Positions 53,213-62,300 of a stretch of 64,000 nt of DNA are shown piece after piece. The translations under genes were made by a program, and so were the position numbers. The DNA is from Allohahella marinimesophila (lineage in GTDB: Bacteria > Pseudomonadota > Gammaproteobacteria > Pseudomonadales > Oleiphilaceae): assembly GCF_039538005.1 (NCBI RefSeq), contig NZ_BAABBO010000007.1:310001-374000 (forward strand), read 5' to 3'. Position 1 is the stretch's first letter. Every line of letters begins with the position of its first letter. Below the pieces are notes generated by a model. That model ran no database searches and was not told where the DNA came from. It was given only the letters and a program-made list of their open reading frames with translations.

Positions 53213-54112
53213 ATGTCGACATCTTTCAGCTTGGCTCTGGCAGGACTTGTCGGGCTTCTGCCGACCTTGGCGGTGCCGTCGGTGCTGGCAGCAGAGCGCT
53301 GCGCCGTCGACGATATGGACCGCAAGGTCTGTATCGAAGCGCCTGCGGCTCGCATTGCGACGCTGTCGCCTGGCGCTACCGAGCTGGTCTATGCCGCCGG
53401 TGCGGGGGAAAAGGTGGTCGCGGTGGTCTCGCATAGTGACTATCCGCCTGCTGCGAAGCAGGTTCAGTCAGTGGGGAGTCATACCAGGCTCGATCTCGAG
53501 GCACTCGTCGCCTTGAAGCCGGACCTGCTGATTGGCTGGACTACGGGCAACCCGAGTGAGCAGGTGGACAAGCTTGAAGCACTTGGGCTAACCCTGTTCT
53601 TCATCGAGCCCAGAGATTTCGAAGGCGTAGCCACGGCTATAGAACGTCTCGCACTGCTCTTTGGTACGGCGTCCGAGGGAGACGCAGTAGCCGCACATTT
53701 CCGCGAGGGAATTGCTGAGCTGGCCAGGCGTTACAAGGATGTTGCGCCCGTCGAGGTGTTTTACCAGGTGTGGGATGAGCCGCTGATGACCGTGAATGAT
53801 GAGCACCTGATCGGCAAAGTACTGACGCTCTGTGGTGGCCGGAATGTGTTCGGCGGTCTCGATCGGCTCGTACCCAGGATCGATATCGAAGCGGTACTCG
53901 CCAGCAATCCCGAAGTGATTATCGCCGGTGGCATGGGCGAGGAAAATCCTCAATGGCTGACGCCCTGGGGGACCTACGAACATCTGAAAGCCGTGAAACA
54001 GGACAACCTGTTCTTCGTACCACCATCGCTCATCCAGCGGCCGACCCCGAGACTGCTTGAGGGCAGTCAGGTGGTCTGTGAAAAGTTGGAGCAAGCGCGT
54101 GCCCGTCGTTGA
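53213..54112 (+). CDS. btuF: Periplasmic cobalamin-binding protein BtuF
   Basis: This 299-residue protein has a signal peptide ending near 'SVLAAERC' and a class III binding-protein fold: 'RIATLSPGATELVYAAGAGEKVVAVVSHSDYPPAAK', 'LEALVALKPDLLIGWTTG', 'FYQVWDEPLMTVNDEHLIGKVLTLCGGRNVFGG'. These match BtuF, which hands corrinoids from BtuB to BtuCD. The btuC gene starts three bases later. Confidence 0.92.
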   Translation: MSTSFSLALAGLVGLLPTLAVPSVLAAERCAVDDMDRKVCIEAPAARIATLSPGATELVYAAGAGEKVVAVVSHSDYPPAAKQVQSVGSHTRLDLEALVALKPDLLIGWTTGNPSEQVDKLEALGLTLFFIEPRDFEGVATAIERLALLFGTASEGDAVAAHFREGIAELARRYKDVAPVEVFYQVWDEPLMTVNDEHLIGKVLTLCGGRNVFGGLDRLVPRIDIEAVLASNPEVIIAGGMGEENPQWLTPWGTYEHLKAVKQDNLFFVPPSLIQRPTPRLLEGSQVVCEKLEQARARR

Positions 54113-54115
54113 GCC

Positions 54116-55090
54116 ATGCCCATGCGCAGGATGATTCTCCCGCTGGCTATCCTGGCGATATTGTCGGTACTCGCACTGCTGTTATCGGTATTGGTAGGCA
54201 GCTCGTCATTGCCGCTAGCGGATATTCAGGCTGCGATATTTGAAGACGGGGATGCACTGGCGAAAACGCTGGTGCTGGAGTTACGCCTGCCCCGATCGCT
54301 CGCTGCCTTTGCGACAGGTGGATTACTGGCGGTAGCCGGCGCATTGATGCAGGTGCTACTACGAAATCCATTGGCCGACCCCTATGTGCTGGGTATATCC
54401 GGGGGAGCTGCAGTTGGTGCGCTTCTCGCCATGATCGGTGGTATGGGGGGCTTCATCGTGTCCGGATCCGCCTTTGCCGGCGCACTGTTGTCGACGATGC
54501 TGGTCTTCGGATTGGCTCACGGTAGCGGCAGCTGGACGCCATCGCGCCTTTTACTGACAGGCGTGGTCGTGGCCGCAGGCTGGGGGGCTGTGATCACGCT
54601 GATGCTGGCGCTGAGCCCCGCGAGCCGACTCCCGGGCATGTTGTACTGGCTGATGGGCGATCTCTCGTACGCCAGAACACCCTGGTATGCGCTTGCAATC
54701 CTGCTAGCCACCTGTGTTTGCGTTATTCCCCTCGGCCGCAGCCTCAATGTCCTGGCGCGAGGCCCCTTGCAGGCAGCGGCGCTTGGCGTAGCTGTCAGGC
54801 CAATGGAGTGGGGCATCTATGTGGCCGCGAGTCTGCTCACTGCGGTGGCCGTCACGACAGCAGGCAGCATCGGATTTGTCGGTCTGGTCGTGCCACATAT
54901 GCTTCGGTTGATGCTGGGCAATGATCAGCGTCTGATTCTTCCTGCCTGCGCGTTGGCCGGCGGCATCCTTCTGACGCTGGCAGACACACTCGCACGCACA
55001 GTCATTGCGCCAGAGCAGTTGCCGGTTGGCGTGATTACAGCGCTGCTCGGCGTACCTGCCTTTCTGATCCTCCTGCACAGGAGCCGATGA
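54116..55090 (+). CDS. btuC: Cobalamin ABC transporter permease BtuC
   Basis: This 324-residue FecCD-family permease has about ten membrane helices: 'LRLPRSLAAFATGGLLAVAGALMQVLLRNPLADPYVLGISGGAAVGALL' is the diagnostic segment, and 'GSIGFVGLVVPHMLRLMLGNDQRLILPACALAGG' the second. It forms the inner-membrane channel for B12. Its stop overlaps the btuD start by four bases. Confidence 0.93.
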   Translation: MPMRRMILPLAILAILSVLALLLSVLVGSSSLPLADIQAAIFEDGDALAKTLVLELRLPRSLAAFATGGLLAVAGALMQVLLRNPLADPYVLGISGGAAVGALLAMIGGMGGFIVSGSAFAGALLSTMLVFGLAHGSGSWTPSRLLLTGVVVAAGWGAVITLMLALSPASRLPGMLYWLMGDLSYARTPWYALAILLATCVCVIPLGRSLNVLARGPLQAAALGVAVRPMEWGIYVAASLLTAVAVTTAGSIGFVGLVVPHMLRLMLGNDQRLILPACALAGGILLTLADTLARTVIAPEQLPVGVITALLGVPAFLILLHRSR

Positions 55091-55881
55091 TGAGTCGCCT
55101 GTCAGTCGAAAATCTGATCATTGATATTCCGGGCCGCTCCGATGGCAGGGCCTTGAGCTTCGAGGTCGAGTCCGGACAGATCTGGGGCGTCCTTGGTCCC
55201 AATGGTGCTGGGAAAACCACGCTTCTGCACACCTTGGCCGGACTGAGAACCCCGCGTTCGGGCCAGGTGCTATTGGGTAAAGAGCCACTGGCAGCCCTTG
55301 GCCGTCGTGCTGTCGCCCGCAAGCTCGGACTGGTGTTTCAGGAGCGTCATGACGATTTTCCGGCCACTGTGCTGGAGACTGCGCTCATTGGTCGGCATCC
55401 CTATCTGTCGCCCTGGCAGATGGAGCAGGCGGAGGATGTTCGTCTGGCGGCCGCAGCGCTGACTCGGCTCGATGTGGATCATCTGCAGCATCGTCTGCTA
55501 CACACCCTGTCTGGCGGCGAGCGTCAACGAGTAGCTATCGCGACCGTGCTGACGCAGGCACCGGGTATCTGGCTGGCCGACGAGCCAACCAACCATCTCG
55601 ACCTGCATCACCAGACTGAAACCATGGCCCTGCTGGCCGAAGAGGCGGAGTGTGGCCGAGCGATCGTGCTGTGCCTGCACGACCTGAATCTGGCTGCTCG
55701 CTGGTGCGATCATATTCTGTTGCTGTACCCGGACGGAGAAGCCTGCTGGGGCCCGGCCGACAGTATTCTGGTGACGGGGGCGCTCGAACGTCTCTATGGT
55801 CAGCGTCTGGCCAGTGCCGAAATCAATGGGTCACAGGTCTTCATGCCGGTGAGTGACCGTCCTGAGAGGAAAAGATCTTGA
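55087..55881 (+). CDS. btuD: Cobalamin ABC transporter ATPase BtuD
   Basis: This 264-residue ABC ATPase has Walker A 'GPNGAGKTTLLHTLAG', Q-loop 'LVFQERHDDFPATV', signature 'HTLSGGERQRVAIATVL', Walker B 'GIWLADEPTNHLDLHHQ' and the H-loop in 'VLCLHDLNLAARWCD'. It powers BtuC. The start ATG ATG at 55087 overlaps btuC, and the stop overlaps the cobB TTG start. Confidence 0.93.
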   Translation: MMSRLSVENLIIDIPGRSDGRALSFEVESGQIWGVLGPNGAGKTTLLHTLAGLRTPRSGQVLLGKEPLAALGRRAVARKLGLVFQERHDDFPATVLETALIGRHPYLSPWQMEQAEDVRLAAAALTRLDVDHLQHRLLHTLSGGERQRVAIATVLTQAPGIWLADEPTNHLDLHHQTETMALLAEEAECGRAIVLCLHDLNLAARWCDHILLLYPDGEACWGPADSILVTGALERLYGQRLASAEINGSQVFMPVSDRPERKRS

Positions 55882-57236
55882 GCGATGAGCGTACAGGCAC
55901 GTCAAACAATATAGCCGGCGAGGCTGCGGCAGCACTGATCACCGCGCCGGGCTCGGGTCAAGGCAAGTCAATGATCACCGCGGCACTTGCCCGGCTGCAT
56001 CGCAATGCGGGCCGAAAGGTGAGGGTATTCAAACATGGGCCTGACTACCTCGACCCCATGGTGCTGGCGCTGGCCTCCGGACAGCCAGTCTACCAGTTGC
56101 ACCCCTGGATGACAGGGGAGGCAGAGTGTCGCTGGCGTCTGGCAGAAGCGGCACGCGATGCCGATATCATCCTGGTCGAAGGGTCCATGGGGCTCTTTGA
56201 TGGCGATCCATCGAGTGCCGATCTGGCGGTACTGGCAGGCATTCCCGCGATTCCAGTCATAGATGCCCGAGGCATGGCCCAAACCTTTGGTGCCGTCGCA
56301 CTTGGACTCGCCAGCTTTCGTAGTGATGTTCCGGTTCATGAAGTCATCGCCAATCGTGTCGGCAGTGCTCGCCATGCTGCCATGCTCGAAGAGAGCCTGT
56401 CTCAAGGCATCAGTCTGCTGGGCGCAGTGCCGCGAAGTGACGCGATGTCGATACCCGATCGGCATCTCGGACTGGTGCAGGCGAGTGAGCTGGCCGACCT
56501 TGATGCGAAGCTCGATGCCGCAGCTGCGGTGCTGGCTGAAGCTGGACTCGACCGCTTGCCGGCTCAGGTGAGTCTGACAGCGGAAGCACCCGCAGTGGCA
56601 CCCCGACTTTTGGAAGGTGTCCGCATTGCCATAGCCCGCGACGCAGCTTTTGCCTTTATATATCCAGCCAACCTGGATTTGTTGAGGGCAATGGGCGCCG
56701 AACTGCACTTTTTTTCGCCACTGATCGACCGGGTACTGCCGATAGTTGATGCCCTTTGGCTGCCAGGCGGTTATCCAGAGCTACACGGGACGACGCTGGC
56801 TGCTAACAAGGACATGCTGGCGGCCATCAGGACATTTCATTCAGACGGCAGAGCCATCCTCGCTGAATGCGGCGGATTGATGTATTGCACGCAGGTCCTG
56901 GTAGACAAGAGCAGTCGTCGGCACGAACTACTGGGATTGATGCCAGGTGAAGCACGAATGGCCGACAAACTGACGGCCCTCGGGCTCCAGAGCGTGAAGC
57001 TCAACGGCCATGAACTCCGTGGCCACACCTATCATCATTCCGTACTAGACACGCCCAGCCAGCCGCTGGCGCATGCCTGCAAGCTGGCTGGTGCCGAAGC
57101 AGAGCCGGTATTCCGGATAGGCGGGCTCACAGCCAGTTATTTCCACGGCTACTTTCCCTCAGCACCAGAACTGGTGGCCGCTATCTTTCGCGGTCAGCCG
57201 CTCAACACTCAAACAGGAGAAACAGGACATGCGTGA
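55878..57236 (+). CDS. cobB: Cobyrinic acid a,c-diamide synthase CobB (CbiA-type)
   Basis: This 452-residue glutamine amidotransferase has an N-terminal ATP-binding part ('ALITAPGSGQGKSMITAALARLHRNAGRKVRVFKHGPDYLDPMVLALASG') and 'ILVEGSMGLFDGDPSSADLA'. The C-terminal GATase domain has the nucleophile Cys in 'AILAECGGLMYC' and the late His in 'HGYFPS'. The start is TTG 55878, which overlaps the btuD stop and follows GAGAGGAAA. It amidates cobyrinic or hydrogenobyrinic acid at a and c. Confidence 0.9.
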   Translation: MSDERTGTSNNIAGEAAAALITAPGSGQGKSMITAALARLHRNAGRKVRVFKHGPDYLDPMVLALASGQPVYQLHPWMTGEAECRWRLAEAARDADIILVEGSMGLFDGDPSSADLAVLAGIPAIPVIDARGMAQTFGAVALGLASFRSDVPVHEVIANRVGSARHAAMLEESLSQGISLLGAVPRSDAMSIPDRHLGLVQASELADLDAKLDAAAAVLAEAGLDRLPAQVSLTAEAPAVAPRLLEGVRIAIARDAAFAFIYPANLDLLRAMGAELHFFSPLIDRVLPIVDALWLPGGYPELHGTTLAANKDMLAAIRTFHSDGRAILAECGGLMYCTQVLVDKSSRRHELLGLMPGEARMADKLTALGLQSVKLNGHELRGHTYHHSVLDTPSQPLAHACKLAGAEAEPVFRIGGLTASYFHGYFPSAPELVAAIFRGQPLNTQTGETGHA

Positions 57237-57840
57237 AGACGCCAAAACCCCGGAACGCCATGCGCGTCGCATGGCTGCCAAACAGAAAATCATGCAGGCG
57301 CGCATCGATAATGCGCAGAAAGAGCAGGGTGTCCTGCTCGTGCTGACTGGGCCAGGCAAGGGCAAGAGTAGCTCTGGCTTCGGAATGGTGGCGCGAGCCC
57401 TTGGGCACGGCATGAAGGTCGGCGTCGTTCAGTTCATCAAAGGTGCCTTCAGCACAGGAGAGCAGGCCTTCTTCAAGAATCTTCCCAATGTGGACTATCA
57501 CGTCATGGGTCAGGGCTACACCTGGGATACCCAGGATCGCGAAAAAGACGTCAAGGCCGCGACCGAAGCGTGGGCCATCGTGGCGAAAATGCTCGCTGAC
57601 GACAGCTACGACATGATACTGCTCGATGAACTGAATATCGCGCTGCGCTACGAATATCTGGATCTCGATTCGGTGCTCGATGACCTCCAGGCCAGGCCAT
57701 CGAAGCAGCACGTCATTGTCACTGGTCGCAACGCGCCGCAACAGTTGATCGACCTCGCCGACACCGTGACCGAGATGAAGGTGGTCAAACACGCCTTCAA
57801 GGACCAGGGCATCAAGGCCCAGAAAGGCCTGGAGCTCTAG
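57229..57840 (+). CDS. cobO: Cob(I)yrinic acid a,c-diamide adenosyltransferase CobO (BtuR/CobA type)
   Basis: This 203-residue protein has the P-loop 'LLVLTGPGKGKSSSGFGMVARALGHGMKVGVVQFIKG' (the usual Asn of GNGKGK is Pro) and 'MILLDELNIALRYEYLDLDSVLDDLQARPSKQHVIVTGRNAP', matching CobO/BtuR. It adds the adenosyl group to reduced corrinoids, including scavenged ones. It overlaps cobB by eight bases. Confidence 0.93.
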   Translation: MREDAKTPERHARRMAAKQKIMQARIDNAQKEQGVLLVLTGPGKGKSSSGFGMVARALGHGMKVGVVQFIKGAFSTGEQAFFKNLPNVDYHVMGQGYTWDTQDREKDVKAATEAWAIVAKMLADDSYDMILLDELNIALRYEYLDLDSVLDDLQARPSKQHVIVTGRNAPQQLIDLADTVTEMKVVKHAFKDQGIKAQKGLEL

Positions 57841-57850
57841 CGCCGCGAAC

Positions 57851-59308
57851 ATGACGACATTGATGATACAGGGCACCACCTCGGATGCCGGCAAGACCAC
57901 AGTGGTCGCTGCACTATGCCGGTGGCTGGCACGACAGGGCGTCGCCGTAGCACCATTCAAGCCGCAAAACATGGCGTTAAATAGTGCAGTGACCGTGGAT
58001 GGTGGAGAGATCGGTCGGTCCACCGCGCTGCAGGCACTGGCTTGCGGCATCGAGCCACACAGCGACATGAATCCTGTCCTGCTGAAACCGCAGAGCGATT
58101 GCGGCGCCCAGGTCATACTGCGCGGCAAGGTCTACGGCAATATGGATGCGATCGATTATCATGCCTACAAAGCCGAGGCCATGCAGTCTGTGATCGAGGC
58201 CTGGCAGGCCTTGAGCAGTCGGTACGATGTCATTATCGCTGAAGGCGCAGGCAGTCCTGCAGAAATCAATCTGCGTGCCAACGACATTGCCAATATGGGC
58301 TTTGCAGAAGCCGTCGACTGCCCCGTATTGCTGGTGGGCGATATCGACCGCGGTGGGGTGTTCGCGCAGCTCGTCGGCACGCTCGAGCTCTTGTCCGAAA
58401 CGGAAAGGCTGCGAACGAAGGGGTTCATCATCAACCGTTTCCGCGGTGATATCTCGCTACTCGAACCTGGCCTCGACTGGCTCACCGAACGAACCGCCAA
58501 GCCAGTATTCGGCGTGCTGCCATACCTGCACGGACTGATCATCGATGCCGAGGATAGCGTCGGTACCAGTGGTAGCAGTGAGCGGGGTGCGCTGAAAGTT
58601 GTTGTGCCGGTGCTGCCACGCATCAGCAACCACAACGATTTCGATCCTTTGCGGCTGCACCCGGGCGTTGATCTCATCTTCGTGGGTCCTGACCAGCCCA
58701 TCCCGTCGGCAGACGTGATTGTACTGCCTGGCAGCAAGAGCACCTGCCACGATCTGGTCTGGCTGAAGCAGCAAGGCTGGCCGAAAGTCATTGCACGACA
58801 TTTGCGATACGGCGGCCGGGTGTTCGGCATTTGCGGTGGGTTCCAGATGCTCGGCACGTCTGTCGAGGATCCAGACGGGCTCGAGGGTGAAGCAGGTCTG
58901 GTCGAGGGCCTGGGTCTGCTGGCCATGGCCACACGAATGGTGGCGGGAAAGCAGCTGAGAACGGTTCAGGGCACTCTGCGGCTTGGCGGTAGCGAAACAG
59001 CTGTCAGCGGCTATGAAATGCATAACGGTGTGTCCAGCGGCGTAGCGCTCGAATGCCCCTTCGCCATGATCAGCAATGGTCCGGATGGCGCCATTAGCCA
59101 GGATGCACAGGTCATGGGGACTTACATGCACGGCGTGTTCGATGAACCCGAAGCGTGCGCCGCGATCCTTCAGGCGCTTGGGCTCGGCAGTCAACAGGTC
59201 TCGGTCGATTATCATACTCATCGGCAGCGCCAGCTTGATCGTCTTGCCGATGCGGTTGAAGCCAGCCTCGACGTCAATCAATTACGGAGCTTACTGAATC
59301 TTGTCTGA
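57851..59308 (+). CDS. cobQ: Cobyric acid synthase CobQ
   Basis: This 485-residue amidotransferase has 'MIQGTTSDAGKTTVVAALCRWLARQGVAVAPFKPQNMALNSAVTVDGGEIGRSTALQA' at the start, 'IIAEGAGSPAEINLRANDIANMGFAEA', and a GATase domain with Cys in 'VFGICGGFQMLG' and 'GTYMHGVFD'. It amidates four side chains of adenosyl-cobyrinic diamide. It starts 10 bases after cobO and overlaps the CobN-like gene by eight bases. Confidence 0.94.
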   Translation: MTTLMIQGTTSDAGKTTVVAALCRWLARQGVAVAPFKPQNMALNSAVTVDGGEIGRSTALQALACGIEPHSDMNPVLLKPQSDCGAQVILRGKVYGNMDAIDYHAYKAEAMQSVIEAWQALSSRYDVIIAEGAGSPAEINLRANDIANMGFAEAVDCPVLLVGDIDRGGVFAQLVGTLELLSETERLRTKGFIINRFRGDISLLEPGLDWLTERTAKPVFGVLPYLHGLIIDAEDSVGTSGSSERGALKVVVPVLPRISNHNDFDPLRLHPGVDLIFVGPDQPIPSADVIVLPGSKSTCHDLVWLKQQGWPKVIARHLRYGGRVFGICGGFQMLGTSVEDPDGLEGEAGLVEGLGLLAMATRMVAGKQLRTVQGTLRLGGSETAVSGYEMHNGVSSGVALECPFAMISNGPDGAISQDAQVMGTYMHGVFDEPEACAAILQALGLGSQQVSVDYHTHRQRQLDRLADAVEASLDVNQLRSLLNLV

Positions 59309-62300
59309 ATTCAAACGACTCACCATGCGGGCCTGTCGAGGCCTGATGCTCATGCTCGGCTTGTTGATGTCCGGTATTGCCACAGCACAAACGCTGTTCG
59401 GCATCGTGTCCGAGCGGTCGGCGCCCTCACTGGCTTCAGGTGCGGATGAATTCGCCAAGGCGCATCCGGGCCATCGACTCATCTTGCGCACAACGAGCCA
59501 GTTGGCTGAGCTGACCGATACAGAGCTGGGTGAGCTCATGGACAAAGCAGACGCAATCTTGCTGGCGGCTGTATTTGGCGAGGATATTGTCCCAAGGCTG
59601 TCGCGCCTCCTCGATGCGCGCGACAACCATAAAATGCTGCTCGCCGTTCACTCGGACCGTCGTCTCGTCGAGCGTTCGATTATCGATGGTGTGACTGTCT
59701 TTTCAGGGCTCGATCCAGATGATATCGAGTTGCTGCATGGCGGGCCAGGGCCTGAGAACGATCCTGTGGACCACAGAGCCGGACTGTCCAGCAAGTTTCC
59801 CCGGCAGGCTCGATGGCTTGAAGGGCAGGCCTACTGGGAGGGCCGGGGCAGCGATAACCTGGCGGCACTGCTAGGCTGGCTGCTGACACTCGAATCACCA
59901 GATCCCCGTCCCCTGGCGCAATTGCGGATCTATCAACACGGCAATATAGTAAATACGCCGGTGCTCGCAGATGAAAAACCTCTGATCGCTGTACTCGATC
60001 TGGACTCTGGCGATGAAGCCGGGAACAGGGCACTGCACGACCAGTTGTGTAAGGCCATCGAGCAGCGGGGTCTGCAGTGTATGGGGCTGCTGGCTCGCTG
60101 GGGTGTTGCCAGCCGCGACGCGCTGGAGAGCCTGTCAGCTTTTCCGCAGCTGGCGGGTATCGTCAGCCTGCAGGACTTTGTCATCGGTGGCGGTGGGGAG
60201 CGCGAGGCAGCCATTGCCGCGCTTGAAGCGCTGGACGTCCCGCTGTACAAGGGCATCCGCCTGGCCGAGCGAACGGTTGACCAATGGCGGATCTCGGAAG
60301 ATGGTATGCCCTGGGAATCCGTCAACTACCAACTGGCCATGCCTGAGCTGCAAGGCGCGTCCCAGCCCCTATTGCTATCCGCCGCAGGTCAGCCACAACT
60401 CCATCAGGCAAGCGGCCTGCGGCTCCAGATCAGTGAGCCGATCGCTGAGCAGATTACACATCTGGCCGAGCGGGTCGAGCGTTGGCGTCGGCTGCAAAAG
60501 TTGCCGAACTCGGAAAAGCGTCTGGCGGTGATCTATTACAATCATCCGCCCGGCCGACACAATATCGGCGCAGACAATCTGGATGTACCCGCGTCGCTTT
60601 GGGATCTCCTCCATAGCCTGAAAAATGAAGGGTATGACACTGGCAGTCTGCCTGAATCCCCTGAGGCACTGCTATCGCTGATACAGGCACGCGGCATCAA
60701 TCTACCCGAAAACCGTCAGGCCATGAAGGCGCTGTCGGGAAAGGTCGAAAGCCTCGATATCGACGCCTACAGGCAGTATTTCAATACGCTCCCGCCTGCG
60801 GTGCAGCACGAAATGACACACGGCCCCCTCGGCTATCTTCAGGTCCAACTGCGGAGGGCTGAACAGATGGGTGAAGTCGAACTAGGCCGTCGCTTGATGG
60901 ATCGTACACTCGGTGATCTTCATCATCTGCTCGAGGGCACCGATCATTCGGCAAGACCCAGAGCACTTGATCTGCTCGATCAACTGAAGGTGCTTGACGC
61001 CGCCTTGCTGGAAGGCAAATCCAGCGACTGGTCTGCGGCGCGGGAGCTCGTGGAAGCTCTCTCAGCGCTGGGCATCGAAGGTATCAGGGGCTGGGGTGAA
61101 CCACCGGGCAGGAGCATGACGATAGAGGACCGTATGCTCTTCCCAGGCCTGCGCTTCGGCAAGATCTTCATAGGTCCGCAACCGCCACGTGGCTGGGAGC
61201 TGAATGAGGAACTGTTACATGCCAATACCACCATCCCGCCAACCCACCAATATCTTGGTTTCTACCATTGGCTGCGTAACGAGTTCAGCGCCGATGCGAT
61301 CGTGCATCTCGGCCGACATTCGACGTTTGAGTTCTTACCACGGCGACGCGCGGCCATGGGCGCAGACGATTACCCGACACTCATCGCAGGCGATGTGCCC
61401 GGCATCTATCCCTATATCGTCGACGGCGTAGGTGAGGGTATTCAGGCCAAGCGTCGTGGCCTGGCGGTGATGGTAGATCATCTCACGCCGCCGTTGAAGA
61501 CAACGCCGCTCTACGACGAGTTGCTTGAACTGAGGCAGCTGGTGGAAAGCTGGGAGTCTGCGACAGCGGGGAGTAGTTCCACCCTGGCCACTCGTGCCAT
61601 GTCTCGAATACGTCAAACGGTGGAAGCACTCGAGTTGCAGGATGAACTCATCGGCACCATCGCAGAAGAACATGGCATCGACGGACTCACCTACGACAAC
61701 GTCGATGAGGCGATGCTGGTGCACGAAATAGGCCATTACCTGACCGATCTGCAGGAGGCGTTCATGCCGCATGGCCTGCACGTCTTTGGACGGGACTGGT
61801 CAGCGGCATCTATAGACCTGATGCTTGAATCGATGGGCGACAGTGCTGCTCGCGAGGCCCTGACCACGTCGCCGAAAGCCGAGCGCACAGCGCTATTGTC
61901 GGCGCTGAATGGTCGCTTCGTGAAGCCGGGCAAGGGCAACGATCCCATTCGCTCGCCTGAATCGCTTCCGACAGGCCGCAACTTCCATGCCCTCGATGGC
62001 GGCGTTATGCCGACCAGACTCGCCTATGGCCTGGGCCTTGAGCTGGCAGTCACTGCTCGTGCTGACGACAGCTCGGATGGCCGATCTGCAGTGGTACTCT
62101 GGGCGTCGGATACCGTTCGCGACGAGGGTGCCATGGTGGCTTTCGGGATGGGTTTGCTTGGTATCAGGCCAGTCTGGAACAGCCGTGGGATCGTGTCCGG
62201 TCTGGAACGAGTCGATGTCGATCATGACAACCCACGGCGCGACGTGCTTTTTACCACCTCAGGCTTGTTTCGTGATCTATACCCGAACCTGCTCGTCTGG

